Assembly (NCBI GenBank): GCA_003646055.1 | Contig: QNDZ01000053.1 | Location: 1 to 9,802 of the forward strand | Direction of reading: 5' to 3' | DNA: 9,802 nt | DNA from: a bacterium | GTDB lineage: Bacteria; Hydrothermota; UBA3072; B12-G15 | In this document: in pieces, positions 1 to 7,461 of the stretch | Layout: each line of letters opens with the position of its first letter | Position numbering within the stretch: position 1 is the stretch's first letter | Made by a program: the position numbers and the translations under genes | Notes under the pieces: model-generated | The model's input: only the letters and a program-made list of their open reading frames with translations | Told to the model about the DNA's origin: nothing | The model's database searches: none

Positions 1-348
1 GATGCAAAATATCCTGCATGGAGTCCTGATGATAGTTTGATTGCGTATGGGGAATGGTGGACACATATAGTGAATCTGGATGGTGATTCTATAAAGGTGT
101 ATCAAAAAGCAAAAAAACCAGACTGGGGTCCTGCAGGTAGTAATAAAATTATAACTTTTTCGTACTTTTTTGACCCAATGGAAATAAATATAGAGACGGA
201 CGAAATTGATACAATTAGTTATTTTAAATCTGGAGATGGTATAAAATGGTCACCAGATGGGCTGTGGTTTATTGCCTATGATGGTGACTGGTTTGTAATA
301 AGGTCTAATGGTACCAATAAATGGTATTTGAAGGATTTAATTAAGTAA
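1..348 (+). CDS. PD40/TolB-like beta-propeller protein, C-terminal part (5' end outside window)
   Basis: The reading frame is open from base 1, so this is the last ~115 residues of a longer protein. A TTG at 37 lies inside the frame and is not taken as the start. Three blade-like repeats are visible: PAWSPDDSLIAY (residues 5-16 of the visible part), PDWGPAGSNKIITF (about 40-53) and IKWSPDGLWFIAY (about 80-92). The W-S-P-D core is the hallmark of PD40 (WD40-like) blades found in TolB and in many secreted propeller proteins. The chain ends shortly after the last blade, as expected for a propeller C-terminus. The next gene, a truncated secreted hydrolase, starts 13 bases downstream, so the two were probably co-transcribed. 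The fold call is fairly safe. The function (TolB itself, a DPP-like peptidase propeller or a surface protein) cannot be decided without the N-terminus. Confidence 0.75.
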   Translation, partial: DAKYPAWSPDDSLIAYGEWWTHIVNLDGDSIKVYQKAKKPDWGPAGSNKIITFSYFFDPMEINIETDEIDTISYFKSGDGIKWSPDGLWFIAYDGDWFVIRSNGTNKWYLKDLIK

Positions 349-361
349 GAAGGGGGTAAAG

Positions 362-487
362 ATGAAGAGATTTGTTTTAATTTTAATCTTTTTATCTGTT
401 ATCCTTTTCTCTGCGCCATATAAACCATATCCCATATTGTTTGTGCATGGGTTGGGGTCAAATTCAATGACCTGGGGAGTTGAATGA
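362..487 (+). pseudogene. Truncated secreted alpha/beta-hydrolase (lipase-like), N-terminal remnant
   Basis: A purine-rich ribosome site (AGAAGGGGGTAAAG) directly precedes ATG at 362. The 41-codon product begins with a typical signal peptide (MKRFVLILIFLSVILFSA). It continues with the start of a lipase/esterase domain, PYPILFVHGLGSNSMTWG, in which the strand-HG-loop is the oxyanion-hole region. It then ends at TGA (485-487), with another in-frame TAA three codons later. Intact enzymes of this fold are usually 200-500 residues and carry a GxSxG nucleophile elbow, an acidic residue and a His further on. None of these appears in any frame of the ~155 bases before the next gene, so a simple frameshift does not explain the loss; a deletion is more likely. 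The leader and ribosome site look intact, so a 41-residue peptide could still be made. An assembly or sequencing artefact is possible. Confidence 0.7.
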
Positions 488-495
488 GGTTTAAT

Positions 496-536
496 CTAAT
501 TCCTCCCACCTGCTACATTATGAAGGGTGGGATTAG
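496..536 (+). repeat. Inverted repeat / weak terminator-like hairpin after the truncated hydrolase
   Basis: The arms CTAAT + CCCACC (496-500, 505-510) pair with GGTGGG + ATTAG (526-531, 532-536). This gives an 11-bp stem with a 4-base bulge on the left side and a 15-base loop. A short T run (542-546) follows five bases after the stem, so it could be a weak rho-independent terminator. It could equally be the footprint of a lost mobile element at the point where the lipase gene breaks off. Neither reading is proven. Confidence 0.35.
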
Positions 537-548
537 CAATGTTTTTCT

Positions 549-659
549 ATGGATTCTGTGAAAAGGTTTTATATGGAAGTTGAATTTTATGGTATTGACA
601 AAGCATTGATTTTGATAGAGAATAGGGAAAAAAGGAGGAAGCATGGAGGAGTATCATAA
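549..659 (+). CDS. Doubtful 36-residue ORF overlapping the dehydrogenase start
   Basis: An ATG at 549 opens 36 codons (starting MDSVKRFYMEVEFYG) that end at 659, overlapping the dehydrogenase start in another frame. No good ribosome site precedes it; the nearest upstream bases are T-rich. I recognise no family. Its second half is Lys/Arg-rich because it reads through the purine-rich ribosome site of the next gene. It may be the tail of a gene whose front was lost with the hydrolase, or chance. It is listed because the stretch 488-642 otherwise holds no gene. Confidence 0.12.
   Translation: MDSVKRFYMEVEFYGIDKALILIENREKRRKHGGVS
595..623 (+). promoter_or_regulatory. Possible sigma70-type promoter for the Ldh_2 dehydrogenase
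   Basis: A perfect TTGACA (595-600) is followed, after a 17-base spacer, by GAGAAT (618-623), which matches four of six TATAAT positions including the last three. Transcription would start near 630, leaving a leader of about a dozen bases that is almost entirely ribosome site (AAAGGAGG, 631-638). The -35 box and spacing are good but the -10 box is weak. Confidence 0.35.
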
Positions 660-1728
660 AATACCAATAGACAAACTCAAAGGTTTTGTTAGCGATGTTT
701 TTGTTAAGTTGAATGTTACAAAAGAGGATGCAGACATAATTGCGGATGTGCTTGTTGCTGCTGACAGGAGAGGGATTCACTCTCATGGTGTGGCAAGGCT
801 CAGAAGGTATGTGAAGGGAATTAAGGATGGAATAATGATTCCAGATGCAAAGATGGAGATTCTGAAAGAAACCCCTGTGAGTATAACTGTTGATGGTCAT
901 GGTGGTCTTGGTCAGCCCGTTTCATACAGGACAATGGAGAAGGTTATAGAAAAGGCGCTTGAGAATTACATTGCCTTTGGTGTGGTTAGGAACTCAAACC
1001 ACTATGGTATTGCTGGATACTATGCAATGATGGCACTAAAACACGAAAATCTTATTGGAATCTCTATAACAAACTCTGCACCACTTGTTGTTCCAACCAA
1101 TGGAAGGGATGCCATTTATGGAACAAACCCCATTGCCTTTGCAGTGCCATGCAAGGAAGAAAAGGCCTTTGTTCTGGATATGGCAACAAGCACAGTTCCA
1201 AGGGGAAAACTTGAGGTTTACAACAGACACGGGAAACCCATTCCAGAGGTATGGGCAACCGACGAGACAGGTAAGCCAACAACTGACCCATCAGTTGTGC
1301 TGAAGAATCTTCTTGAGAGACGTGGAGGAGGACTGTTGCCTCTTGGTGGTGCTGAGGAGGAGACTGGTGGGCATAAGGGTTATGGGCTTGGTGTGATTGT
1401 TGACATATTCAGTGGTGTCCTCTCCAACGGTGCCTTTGGTCTTGATGTTTATGGTAAGAAGGGTGAACCTCCAAATGTTTGCCACTTTTTTGGTGCCATG
1501 AGGGTTGACGCATTCACAGATGTGAGTATATTTAAGGAGAACATGGATAAGTATATGAGAATGTTGAAGAACTCAAACAAGGCAGAAGGTAAAGAGAGAA
1601 TCTATGTTGCTGGTGAGAAGGAATGGGAACAGGAAGAAAGATTCTCTCAGGAAGTGGAGATATACTATAAAGTTGTTGAAGATATGAGGGAGATAGGGAG
1701 CGAGGTCGGGGTTACTCCTCCCTTTTAA
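643..1728 (+). CDS. Malate/L-lactate dehydrogenase family (Ldh_2) NAD(P)-dependent oxidoreductase
   Basis: This is a full-length member (361 residues; family usually ~330-370) of the Ldh_2 family. The family covers archaeal-type malate dehydrogenase, sulfolactate dehydrogenase (ComC), ureidoglycolate dehydrogenase (AllD) and YiaK-like enzymes, and is unrelated to Rossmann-type lactate/malate dehydrogenases. These cytoplasmic enzymes reduce 2-oxo acids to 2-hydroxy acids, or the reverse, with NAD(P)H. Visible hallmarks are RGIHSHGVAR (43-52), RNSNHYGIAGYY (116-127, with conserved His120), NSAPLVVPTNGRDAIYGTNP (144-163), the cofactor-binding DMATST (179-184), LLPLGG (231-236), GGHKGYGLG (242-250) and a C-terminal RIYVAGEKEWE segment. 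The start is fixed by AAAGGAGG (631-638), four bases before ATG. A strong terminator follows, so it may be a single-gene unit with its own promoter. The exact substrate cannot be read from the sequence; malate, lactate, sulfolactate and other 2-hydroxyacids are all possible. Confidence 0.93.
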   Translation: MEEYHKIPIDKLKGFVSDVFVKLNVTKEDADIIADVLVAADRRGIHSHGVARLRRYVKGIKDGIMIPDAKMEILKETPVSITVDGHGGLGQPVSYRTMEKVIEKALENYIAFGVVRNSNHYGIAGYYAMMALKHENLIGISITNSAPLVVPTNGRDAIYGTNPIAFAVPCKEEKAFVLDMATSTVPRGKLEVYNRHGKPIPEVWATDETGKPTTDPSVVLKNLLERRGGGLLPLGGAEEETGGHKGYGLGVIVDIFSGVLSNGAFGLDVYGKKGEPPNVCHFFGAMRVDAFTDVSIFKENMDKYMRMLKNSNKAEGKERIYVAGEKEWEQEERFSQEVEIYYKVVEDMREIGSEVGVTPPF

Positions 1729-1743
1729 CTCTCCCTAAGGGTT

Positions 1744-1823
1744 CCCTCCCGCCACAACTTCCCCCTTATAACCCCGTGTATTTTATCCTTATATTTTTGT
1801 GGACGGGAGGGCTTTTTTATTTT
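1744..1823 (+). terminator. Rho-independent terminator of the dehydrogenase gene
   Basis: CCCTCCCG + CCACAA (1744-1757) pairs with TTGTGG + CGGGAGGG (1797-1802, 1804-1811), giving 14 base pairs with one bulged A at 1803. CTTTTTTATTTT follows at once. The loop is long (39 bases). The T run lies only on the + side, so it serves the dehydrogenase; read from the convergent - strand operon the stem is followed by AACCC, not a T run. Confidence 0.85.
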
Positions 1824-1840
1824 GACATCAGGGGAATGGC

Positions 1841-2413
1841 TTATCTGATAAAATCCAGTGCCTTTTTCACAAAGACTTCCATGCGTTCTGGTCTTATGTC
1901 TTCTTTTGAATAACCCTCTTTTGTAAAAACAAACTCCCTTCCATTGTACTGGAGGGTATTGAATCCATTCTCAAAGAAAAACCTTATTGCAGACCTTCTT
2001 GAAACATCCTGAAAATGGGGAGAAACCTGCACAGGTACAGGTGATTTTATAATATAATCTCTGTCAAATTCAGGGTCATGGGTCTTCACAATCCTGTTTG
2101 TTGAGAATATTTCATCAAGTTTTGACCTTCTCTTAACAGTGAATTTCCCAATGAATGGCTTCACTACGTTTATATACAGGGTTTCCCTGTTGTACTGGCT
2201 GGGTGGTCTGAGTTTAATTTTTACAGTAAAGCCATCAATAACTGCCTCAACCCATATGTCCCATTTTCCTGAAACAACCCTTCCCCCAAGTTTTTCTGCA
2301 ATCGGGTTCAGTTTTTTTCTTAATTCCTTCATCACGAGTTTGATACCCAGAAATGCTATTATGAAGATGAACAGGCCAATGCCAAGTATCAATGCTACCT
2401 GCAAAAACACCAT
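1841..2413 (-). CDS. Hypothetical single-pass inner-membrane protein, 190 residues
   Basis: I do not recognise a named family with confidence. The start ATG at 2413 has a good ribosome site (GGGAGG, 2419-2424, five bases away). Residues ~4-27 are one strongly hydrophobic helix (VALILGIGLFIFIIAFLGI) followed by a basic stretch (KELRKK), which predicts the N-terminus outside and the remaining ~155 residues in the cytoplasm. The soluble part is a mixed alpha/beta domain containing FDRDYIIKSPVP, followed by a polar region and a helical C-terminus. The 'FDRxFxVxS' pattern is reminiscent of DUF3137-type membrane proteins, but I would not assign it on that alone. It starts 45 bases after tamB on the same strand and is the last gene of the operon, so it may support the TamA/TamB system or simply be a passenger. 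No T-run hairpin follows it on its own strand. Confidence 0.7.
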   Translation of the reverse strand: MVFLQVALILGIGLFIFIIAFLGIKLVMKELRKKLNPIAEKLGGRVVSGKWDIWVEAVIDGFTVKIKLRPPSQYNRETLYINVVKPFIGKFTVKRRSKLDEIFSTNRIVKTHDPEFDRDYIIKSPVPVQVSPHFQDVSRRSAIRFFFENGFNTLQYNGREFVFTKEGYSKEDIRPERMEVFVKKALDFIR

Positions 2414-2458
2414 TAGAACCTCCCTTTTTATAAATTACTCAGAATGTATGTGAAAAAT

Positions 2459-5400
2459 TCATCTGCTGATTGTTATCTCAAATCCACCCCAGTATCTGCC
2501 GTATTCATCCCTCTGGATTAGTATATCTCCCCGTTTCAGGATATATTTCAGGAGAAACTGGTCTGGATACTCTGAGAGTATGTCATGGGTATAACTACCA
2601 TAGAGGTTCTTTGTGAAGTATTTTCCAACAGTAATCTGGGTGGATTTTTCTTCGCCAAATAGGTTTGCATTCAGGTCAAGTGCATCAATTCCCAGGGAAC
2701 TCTGAATCCTGTTGAGTAGTTGTGTCCTGAGAAAGAATGAAACCGCCTTTGAAGGGAGGGTTTTGCTCATCCTCTGGAACGATGCAAGTTCAGACCATGT
2801 CATATCAAGATTAAGAAGTGGAATAATCTCCTGAAGTGTGAGTGGGGGTAGGGGAGACTCTGTATAAAGGTCAAACTGGAGATTGTCAAGGGTTCCAGAA
2901 ACAATAAGAACAACAGGTCCCTGTATCTCCCTTGTTTCTCCCTCTTCATCCGTGTATCTGTATGTAAGGGTTGACCTTGCCTTTAGGTTTATATTGGGTA
3001 TTATGTCCTCAACAAACACAAATTTTCCTTCCTCCACATCAAATGGCTTGTCAAAGTAGTAAAAATATCCACCCTTTATCTCCATTGTTCCTTCCATCTT
3101 CATCCTCTGTTTCCTTATAAACCTTATATCTCCACCAAGTTCCATATCAACAAACTCATTCCTCACCCATACATTCCTTGGCATGTGTATCTTTATGTCA
3201 ATGTCAACAGGGCTTGGTCTTGGCTTTGTTCCCTTCCTTCTACCCTGGAATGGAATATTTGCAACCACCTTGTAGATGTTTATGTCTCCTGTGAGGCTTG
3301 CATGCTTCACGGTTCCTGCATACTTCAATTTACCATCAAGGAGAGCCTCAACATTCATCACATCCTTTATATGGAATCCAGTAAGGTCAATCCCTATGTC
3401 CATTTTGCCCATCCTGAATCCTTCCATCCCCATTTTACCATTCACCTTGATTGTTTTATCCCTGTTTTTTATATCTATGTCTATACCCTTTTTTGATATG
3501 GCCACATTGCCATCAAATCCCTCCATCCTCATGCCTGCTGTTGGTATGTTCATGCAGAGGTTCTGAATCTTTACATTGCCATCAATCACAGGGTTGTTTA
3601 TGCTACCTGAACCATTCACCTTCAGGTCTATTCCGCCTTTATACACGTCAATCATTGAACGCCACCTTGTCAATGCCCAGGCAATGTTGTCAAATTTTAT
3701 GTTTGCATTGAAGGAGAAATCCCCATTTTTGTCTATTCCCCTTTTACCCATGGGTATCTCGGCATCAACATGGGATACAATCGTGTCTTTAGCAAGGTTC
3801 AGGGCAATCAGTTTTACCCTATCCTTGTTGTATTCAGCAATGATGGATATACTGTCAAAATTCGCCTCATCAAACTGGAACTGATTTATCTTGCCATACA
3901 CACTTGCAATGGGTGAAGATTTTGTTCCCTGAACATTTATATATAGGTCAACATCACCTTTGAGTATGTGTTTCAAACCCATATACATGGCAATCCTTCT
4001 CAGGTCAGGGGAGGAGATGTTCATAAGGAAGTCAATCTTTTTACCAAGTGTCCCATTCAGAATAAACTGGAAACCAGGGCCTTTCATAGAGAAGTCTCTA
4101 ATGGATAGTTCACCCCTGTTCATGTTGATTAAGATGGGTTTCAGGTTCCTTATATCCTTCTTTCCCTTCTTTCTGAAGAGGAATGTATCCAGTCTGCATA
4201 CAAATGGCATGCCTGTGCTGGTCTTTCCTGAAATCTTCAAATTCTGTTTGCCGAGGTATGAGATAATACCAAATCTTGCAACAGTATCCTCAAGGGAGGC
4301 CTTGAGCAAAAGGGTGTCAACCGTTGTCTTACCCTGTTTGAAGTTGCATACCTTTATTGTAGCCATCCCGTTTTTCTTATCAGACAGGTTGAGTGCCAGA
4401 CAGAGGGAATCCATGGATATGTTCCTGAAGGTGAATTTATGAATGAATATATTTCCTGTGGCAGAAGGATTTTGGGGTTTACCTTTAACACTGATATTCA
4501 TCTTTAAAATCCCATCCATATCATACTTTTTAACAAATTTTTTCATTATCCCAATATCAAGGGAATCACTCCATGCACTTACATCAAGAGCACCTGAAAC
4601 AAATTCACCACCAGCAAAGAGCCTGCCAATCTCACCCATAACAACAAGGGTATCCAGGTAAAAATCAAGCCCCACCCTTCGTGCAATCAGTTTTATCTTA
4701 TCAAAGTTTATCCCTTCATAATCAGATTGATACAGTTGTATATTAAAGTCGCCATTGAAGTTTTTATCAAGGTTGAATGTGATGTTTCCGTTGAGTTCTG
4801 TTCCCGTTCCTGTGAATTTTTCAAGGTTGAGTTTTGTTAAATGTAGTTTACCCCTTGTGAATCTCTGTATCTCACCTGTAATTTCACCCGAGAGTTCAGT
4901 GTCCACAGAGAGGGTTGCTGAATACTCTTTACCTTTAAGATGTGCATCAACATTAACCAGATTTAAGGAGTAACCATTGAATTCTGGTTTTCTCAGGTTT
5001 ATTCTTGCCTTTACATCTGGCTCCTTGATACTTCCACCAACCAATGCCTTCAGATTGAAGATCCCTGTGAGTGTTGTATCCTTTGCAATCCCCCGAAGTT
5101 TACTTAAATGGATATTTGTCAGGAGTAGAGAAAGGTTAAGAGTTGTATCAATTATCCCATCAACGAACATTCTTCCACCGATTAATCCTATTGAAAGTGA
5201 ATCAATCCTTATTCTGTTCATATCCTTTATAAGGATTTCCCCGTTCATTCCTGAAACCAGTTCCTCTTCATCCAGATTAAAAACAAGTCTTGAAAATCCA
5301 ATGCTCATTCCAGAGGTATCACTGATAATGGATAGGGTGGTGTTCAGGTCAATTTTATGCCCCTTTGAATAAGCACTTATACTATCCAGTCTTATGTACT

Positions 5401-5791
5401 TAACCGTGATGGGTGGTATGTTCACCCCTTCCCGTTTCCTTTCAGGAAGGTTTAAATGGGTTTTTAAACTCTCTGGTGCATTCATCACGAGCCCTGCAAC
5501 CACAACCTTTCTTATTTTTAAATTCTTAATTTCAAGAGGGTTAAAGTTTACACCACAGTAATCAAGTTTAATGATGTCTTCACCATTCTCTGACCATTTA
5601 AACCCTCTTATTCTGATGCTTACAGGTGTAAGCCTCAAACTCTCAATGGATACTTCACCCTTGAGGAATCCATTTGCTATCCTTTCAACTATATTCTTCA
5701 TATAAGGGGTATTGAGAAAAATGACTATCCCGATTATCACAACTCCCAGTATTATCCCTGTGATTTTGAGGATTAACTTAAACCACCTCAC
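2459..5791 (-). CDS. tamB: TamB-like translocation/assembly module protein (AsmA-like, DUF490 C-terminus)
   Basis: This is a 1110-residue inner-membrane-anchored, envelope-spanning protein (E. coli TamB is ~1260). The N-terminus has one membrane helix (about residues 5-27, LILKITGIILGVVIIGIVIFL), then an AsmA-like opening (MKNIVERIANGFLKGEVSIESL). Residues ~60-780 are a long series of beta-rich repeats, as expected for the lipid-lined beta-groove of this superfamily. The last ~300 residues are TamB/DUF490-like: GGYFYYFDKPFDVEEGKF (907-924), IVSGTLDNLQFDLYTESPLP and, near the end, ITVGKYFTKNLYGSYT plus a closing YWGGFEITISR. TamB family proteins work with TamA in outer-membrane protein assembly and, in current models, anterograde phospholipid transport. 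The start is GTG, not ATG: GTGA overlaps the tamA stop by four bases, and GGAGG (5798-5802) lies six bases upstream, inside the last tamA codons. The coupling supports a TamA-TamB pair. Confidence 0.92.
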   Translation of the reverse strand: MRWFKLILKITGIILGVVIIGIVIFLNTPYMKNIVERIANGFLKGEVSIESLRLTPVSIRIRGFKWSENGEDIIKLDYCGVNFNPLEIKNLKIRKVVVAGLVMNAPESLKTHLNLPERKREGVNIPPITVKYIRLDSISAYSKGHKIDLNTTLSIISDTSGMSIGFSRLVFNLDEEELVSGMNGEILIKDMNRIRIDSLSIGLIGGRMFVDGIIDTTLNLSLLLTNIHLSKLRGIAKDTTLTGIFNLKALVGGSIKEPDVKARINLRKPEFNGYSLNLVNVDAHLKGKEYSATLSVDTELSGEITGEIQRFTRGKLHLTKLNLEKFTGTGTELNGNITFNLDKNFNGDFNIQLYQSDYEGINFDKIKLIARRVGLDFYLDTLVVMGEIGRLFAGGEFVSGALDVSAWSDSLDIGIMKKFVKKYDMDGILKMNISVKGKPQNPSATGNIFIHKFTFRNISMDSLCLALNLSDKKNGMATIKVCNFKQGKTTVDTLLLKASLEDTVARFGIISYLGKQNLKISGKTSTGMPFVCRLDTFLFRKKGKKDIRNLKPILINMNRGELSIRDFSMKGPGFQFILNGTLGKKIDFLMNISSPDLRRIAMYMGLKHILKGDVDLYINVQGTKSSPIASVYGKINQFQFDEANFDSISIIAEYNKDRVKLIALNLAKDTIVSHVDAEIPMGKRGIDKNGDFSFNANIKFDNIAWALTRWRSMIDVYKGGIDLKVNGSGSINNPVIDGNVKIQNLCMNIPTAGMRMEGFDGNVAISKKGIDIDIKNRDKTIKVNGKMGMEGFRMGKMDIGIDLTGFHIKDVMNVEALLDGKLKYAGTVKHASLTGDINIYKVVANIPFQGRRKGTKPRPSPVDIDIKIHMPRNVWVRNEFVDMELGGDIRFIRKQRMKMEGTMEIKGGYFYYFDKPFDVEEGKFVFVEDIIPNINLKARSTLTYRYTDEEGETREIQGPVVLIVSGTLDNLQFDLYTESPLPPLTLQEIIPLLNLDMTWSELASFQRMSKTLPSKAVSFFLRTQLLNRIQSSLGIDALDLNANLFGEEKSTQITVGKYFTKNLYGSYTHDILSEYPDQFLLKYILKRGDILIQRDEYGRYWGGFEITISR

Positions 5792-7461
5792 AGTATTCCT
5801 CCAATGCTCAAAACAAAGTTCTTTTCACTTTCGCACATCCCAAATTCAAGCCTCAAAGGACCCACTGGGGTGATGTAGTTTATTCCCAGACCATAGGAAA
5901 GGTAATTGGTCTGGATGAACAGACCATCATAAAACACAATGAAGTACAGTGAGGGAATAATTCTGTATTTAACCTGAAAATTGAATGATTTGAACTCATC
6001 ATAGTATCTCTTCTGGGTGAGGGAATCAACTATCCCTCCAATAGAGTAGGCAGGAAGCCCCCTTACAGTTGTTCTTCCATCTGTGTAAAAGAGGCTTGAG
6101 TATGTGGGAAGGTCTGTATAAAATACCTTTCCAGTCCCTCCAAACATTTCAAAGACCAGTTTCCCTATGCCAATAGCACCACCAGCCCTGAAAAGATAAG
6201 ATTGGAAGTTATTACCGCCTCCCAGAAAACCACCACCATGTGCAAGGTTCACAAGGATTTTTATCCCCTTTGTTGGGTCAAAGGGATTATCCCTGAAATC
6301 AACCTCTGTGTGGAATGAGAGTACCCTTTCATATGATTGATAAGAGGCAGTATCACTAACAGTGTTCTCATCCTTCCATTTTATGCTGATATAACCACCA
6401 CGATTTTCTGAATGGGTATAACCCAGTTGTCCCTCGTACACCTTCAGGAAAGAATGGTAGTCTTTAACCTCCTCCATGAGTTTGTATTTAAGTATCAGGT
6501 TGAATGGTGAATACAGGATGTCCCTGGATGTGAATGTTAAGAAAATGTTGTCCTTTCTTCCTCCGTTTATTCCAAAACCATATTCACCGGTTATTTTAAG
6601 CCTGTGTTCACCCCCCAGTATTCCCCTCTTGACAATTCCTCCCTTTGCAATGAGCCACTCAGGTGAAAGGAAACCACCACCAAAGGTTATATCCAGCAAC
6701 TTGGAAGGGTAGAGAATGAATTTGACAACAACAGAGTCTTTTTGTTCAAGTTCTCCTTCAGTTTTTGTCCCTATCCTTCCAAATAGATGGGTTGAAAGCA
6801 GGTCCCTCTTTATCCTGGTAACCTTTTCAGGATTGTATATTTCACCCTTTTTCAGCGTGATGTATTTTTTTAGTACTGATTCCCTGATTTTTGTCCTGTT
6901 TTCAACCTGGACATCCTTAATATAAACCCGTTTACCTTCATCAATCAGAAACTTTACAATAACACCCATGTCCTTCAGAACAACGAATGTATCCCTGACA
7001 TTGGCGTAGGCAAATCCCTTCCTTGAATAATAATCCATAATGGCATAGTTTGAGAGAGAGATTCTGAGTGCATCATACGGGCCGTCCCTTTTAACCCTTA
7101 AGAGGGAAAGAATGGAGTCCCTTGGTATGTTGAAATTCCCTAATATCTCAATCTTTTTTATAGGATAGAGCATTCCTTCTTCAATCTTGAATTTAAGGGA
7201 TACACCCTTTTTTCTCAGGTTCACCTTTATGTACTTCTTCACCTCAACATCAAAGTAACCGTTATCCCTGTATAACATAAGGAGTTTCAATTCATCGTGC
7301 CTGAGAACATACTCATTATATTCATTTCCCACCTTTGACTGGATTTTTTCCATGAGAAATTTTGACCTGAATGCCCTGTTACCTTCAAACTGCACATCTA
7401 TTATTTTAAATCCTGCAAAAAGTTTGAATCCAAGGAGAATCAGGATAATGGTTTTTCTCAT
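5788..7461 (-). CDS. tamA: TamA/BamA-family (Omp85) outer-membrane protein
   Basis: This is a 557-residue Omp85-superfamily protein with an N-terminal signal peptide (MRKTIILILLGFKLFAGF). Three POTRA-like modules follow, about residues 18-95 (FKIIDVQFEGNRAFRSKFL), 99-175 (YPIKKIEILGNFNIPRDSI) and 176-252 (VYIKDVQVENRTKIRESVL), then a ~300-residue beta-barrel. Barrel hallmarks are VDFRDNPFDPTKGIKI, the loop-6 motif TTVRGLPAYSIGG and a penultimate-strand block GLGINYITPVGPLRLEFG. Three POTRAs, ~560 residues and overlap with tamB match TamA better than BamA, which usually has five POTRAs; without seeing whether the genome has another Omp85, a BamA-like role cannot be excluded. Oddities are Leu instead of the usual Phe/Tyr in the VRGF/Y motif (466-469) and a chain ending in Gly-Gly-Ile-Leu rather than an aromatic residue. 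The ATG overlaps the ttcA stop by four bases; AAGGA (7471-7475) is the likely ribosome site. Confidence 0.9.
   Translation of the reverse strand: MRKTIILILLGFKLFAGFKIIDVQFEGNRAFRSKFLMEKIQSKVGNEYNEYVLRHDELKLLMLYRDNGYFDVEVKKYIKVNLRKKGVSLKFKIEEGMLYPIKKIEILGNFNIPRDSILSLLRVKRDGPYDALRISLSNYAIMDYYSRKGFAYANVRDTFVVLKDMGVIVKFLIDEGKRVYIKDVQVENRTKIRESVLKKYITLKKGEIYNPEKVTRIKRDLLSTHLFGRIGTKTEGELEQKDSVVVKFILYPSKLLDITFGGGFLSPEWLIAKGGIVKRGILGGEHRLKITGEYGFGINGGRKDNIFLTFTSRDILYSPFNLILKYKLMEEVKDYHSFLKVYEGQLGYTHSENRGGYISIKWKDENTVSDTASYQSYERVLSFHTEVDFRDNPFDPTKGIKILVNLAHGGGFLGGGNNFQSYLFRAGGAIGIGKLVFEMFGGTGKVFYTDLPTYSSLFYTDGRTTVRGLPAYSIGGIVDSLTQKRYYDEFKSFNFQVKYRIIPSLYFIVFYDGLFIQTNYLSYGLGINYITPVGPLRLEFGMCESEKNFVLSIGGIL
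5798..5802 (-). promoter_or_regulatory. Ribosome binding site for tamB (decides GTG start)
   Basis: GGAGG on the minus strand sits six bases before the GTG that begins tamB. It is formed by the Gly-Gly codons near the end of tamA. The position and the 4-base GTGA overlap make GTG the preferred start over any internal ATG. Confidence 0.75.

Noticed and set aside
547..900. Minus-strand 117-codon ORF antisense to the dehydrogenase start
   Set aside because: It overlaps a clear Ldh_2 gene, has a Cys/His/Ser-rich low-complexity composition and no recognisable motif or ribosome site; a shadow frame.
1064..1485. Short ORFs on both strands inside the dehydrogenase
   Set aside because: All lie within conserved Ldh_2 coding sequence and show no independent start signals.
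3960..4442. Plus-strand 160-codon ORF inside tamB
   Set aside because: It is antisense to a well-supported long gene with matching family features; the ORF has no domain-like pattern. The other plus-strand ORFs across 2139-8980 are rejected for the same reason.
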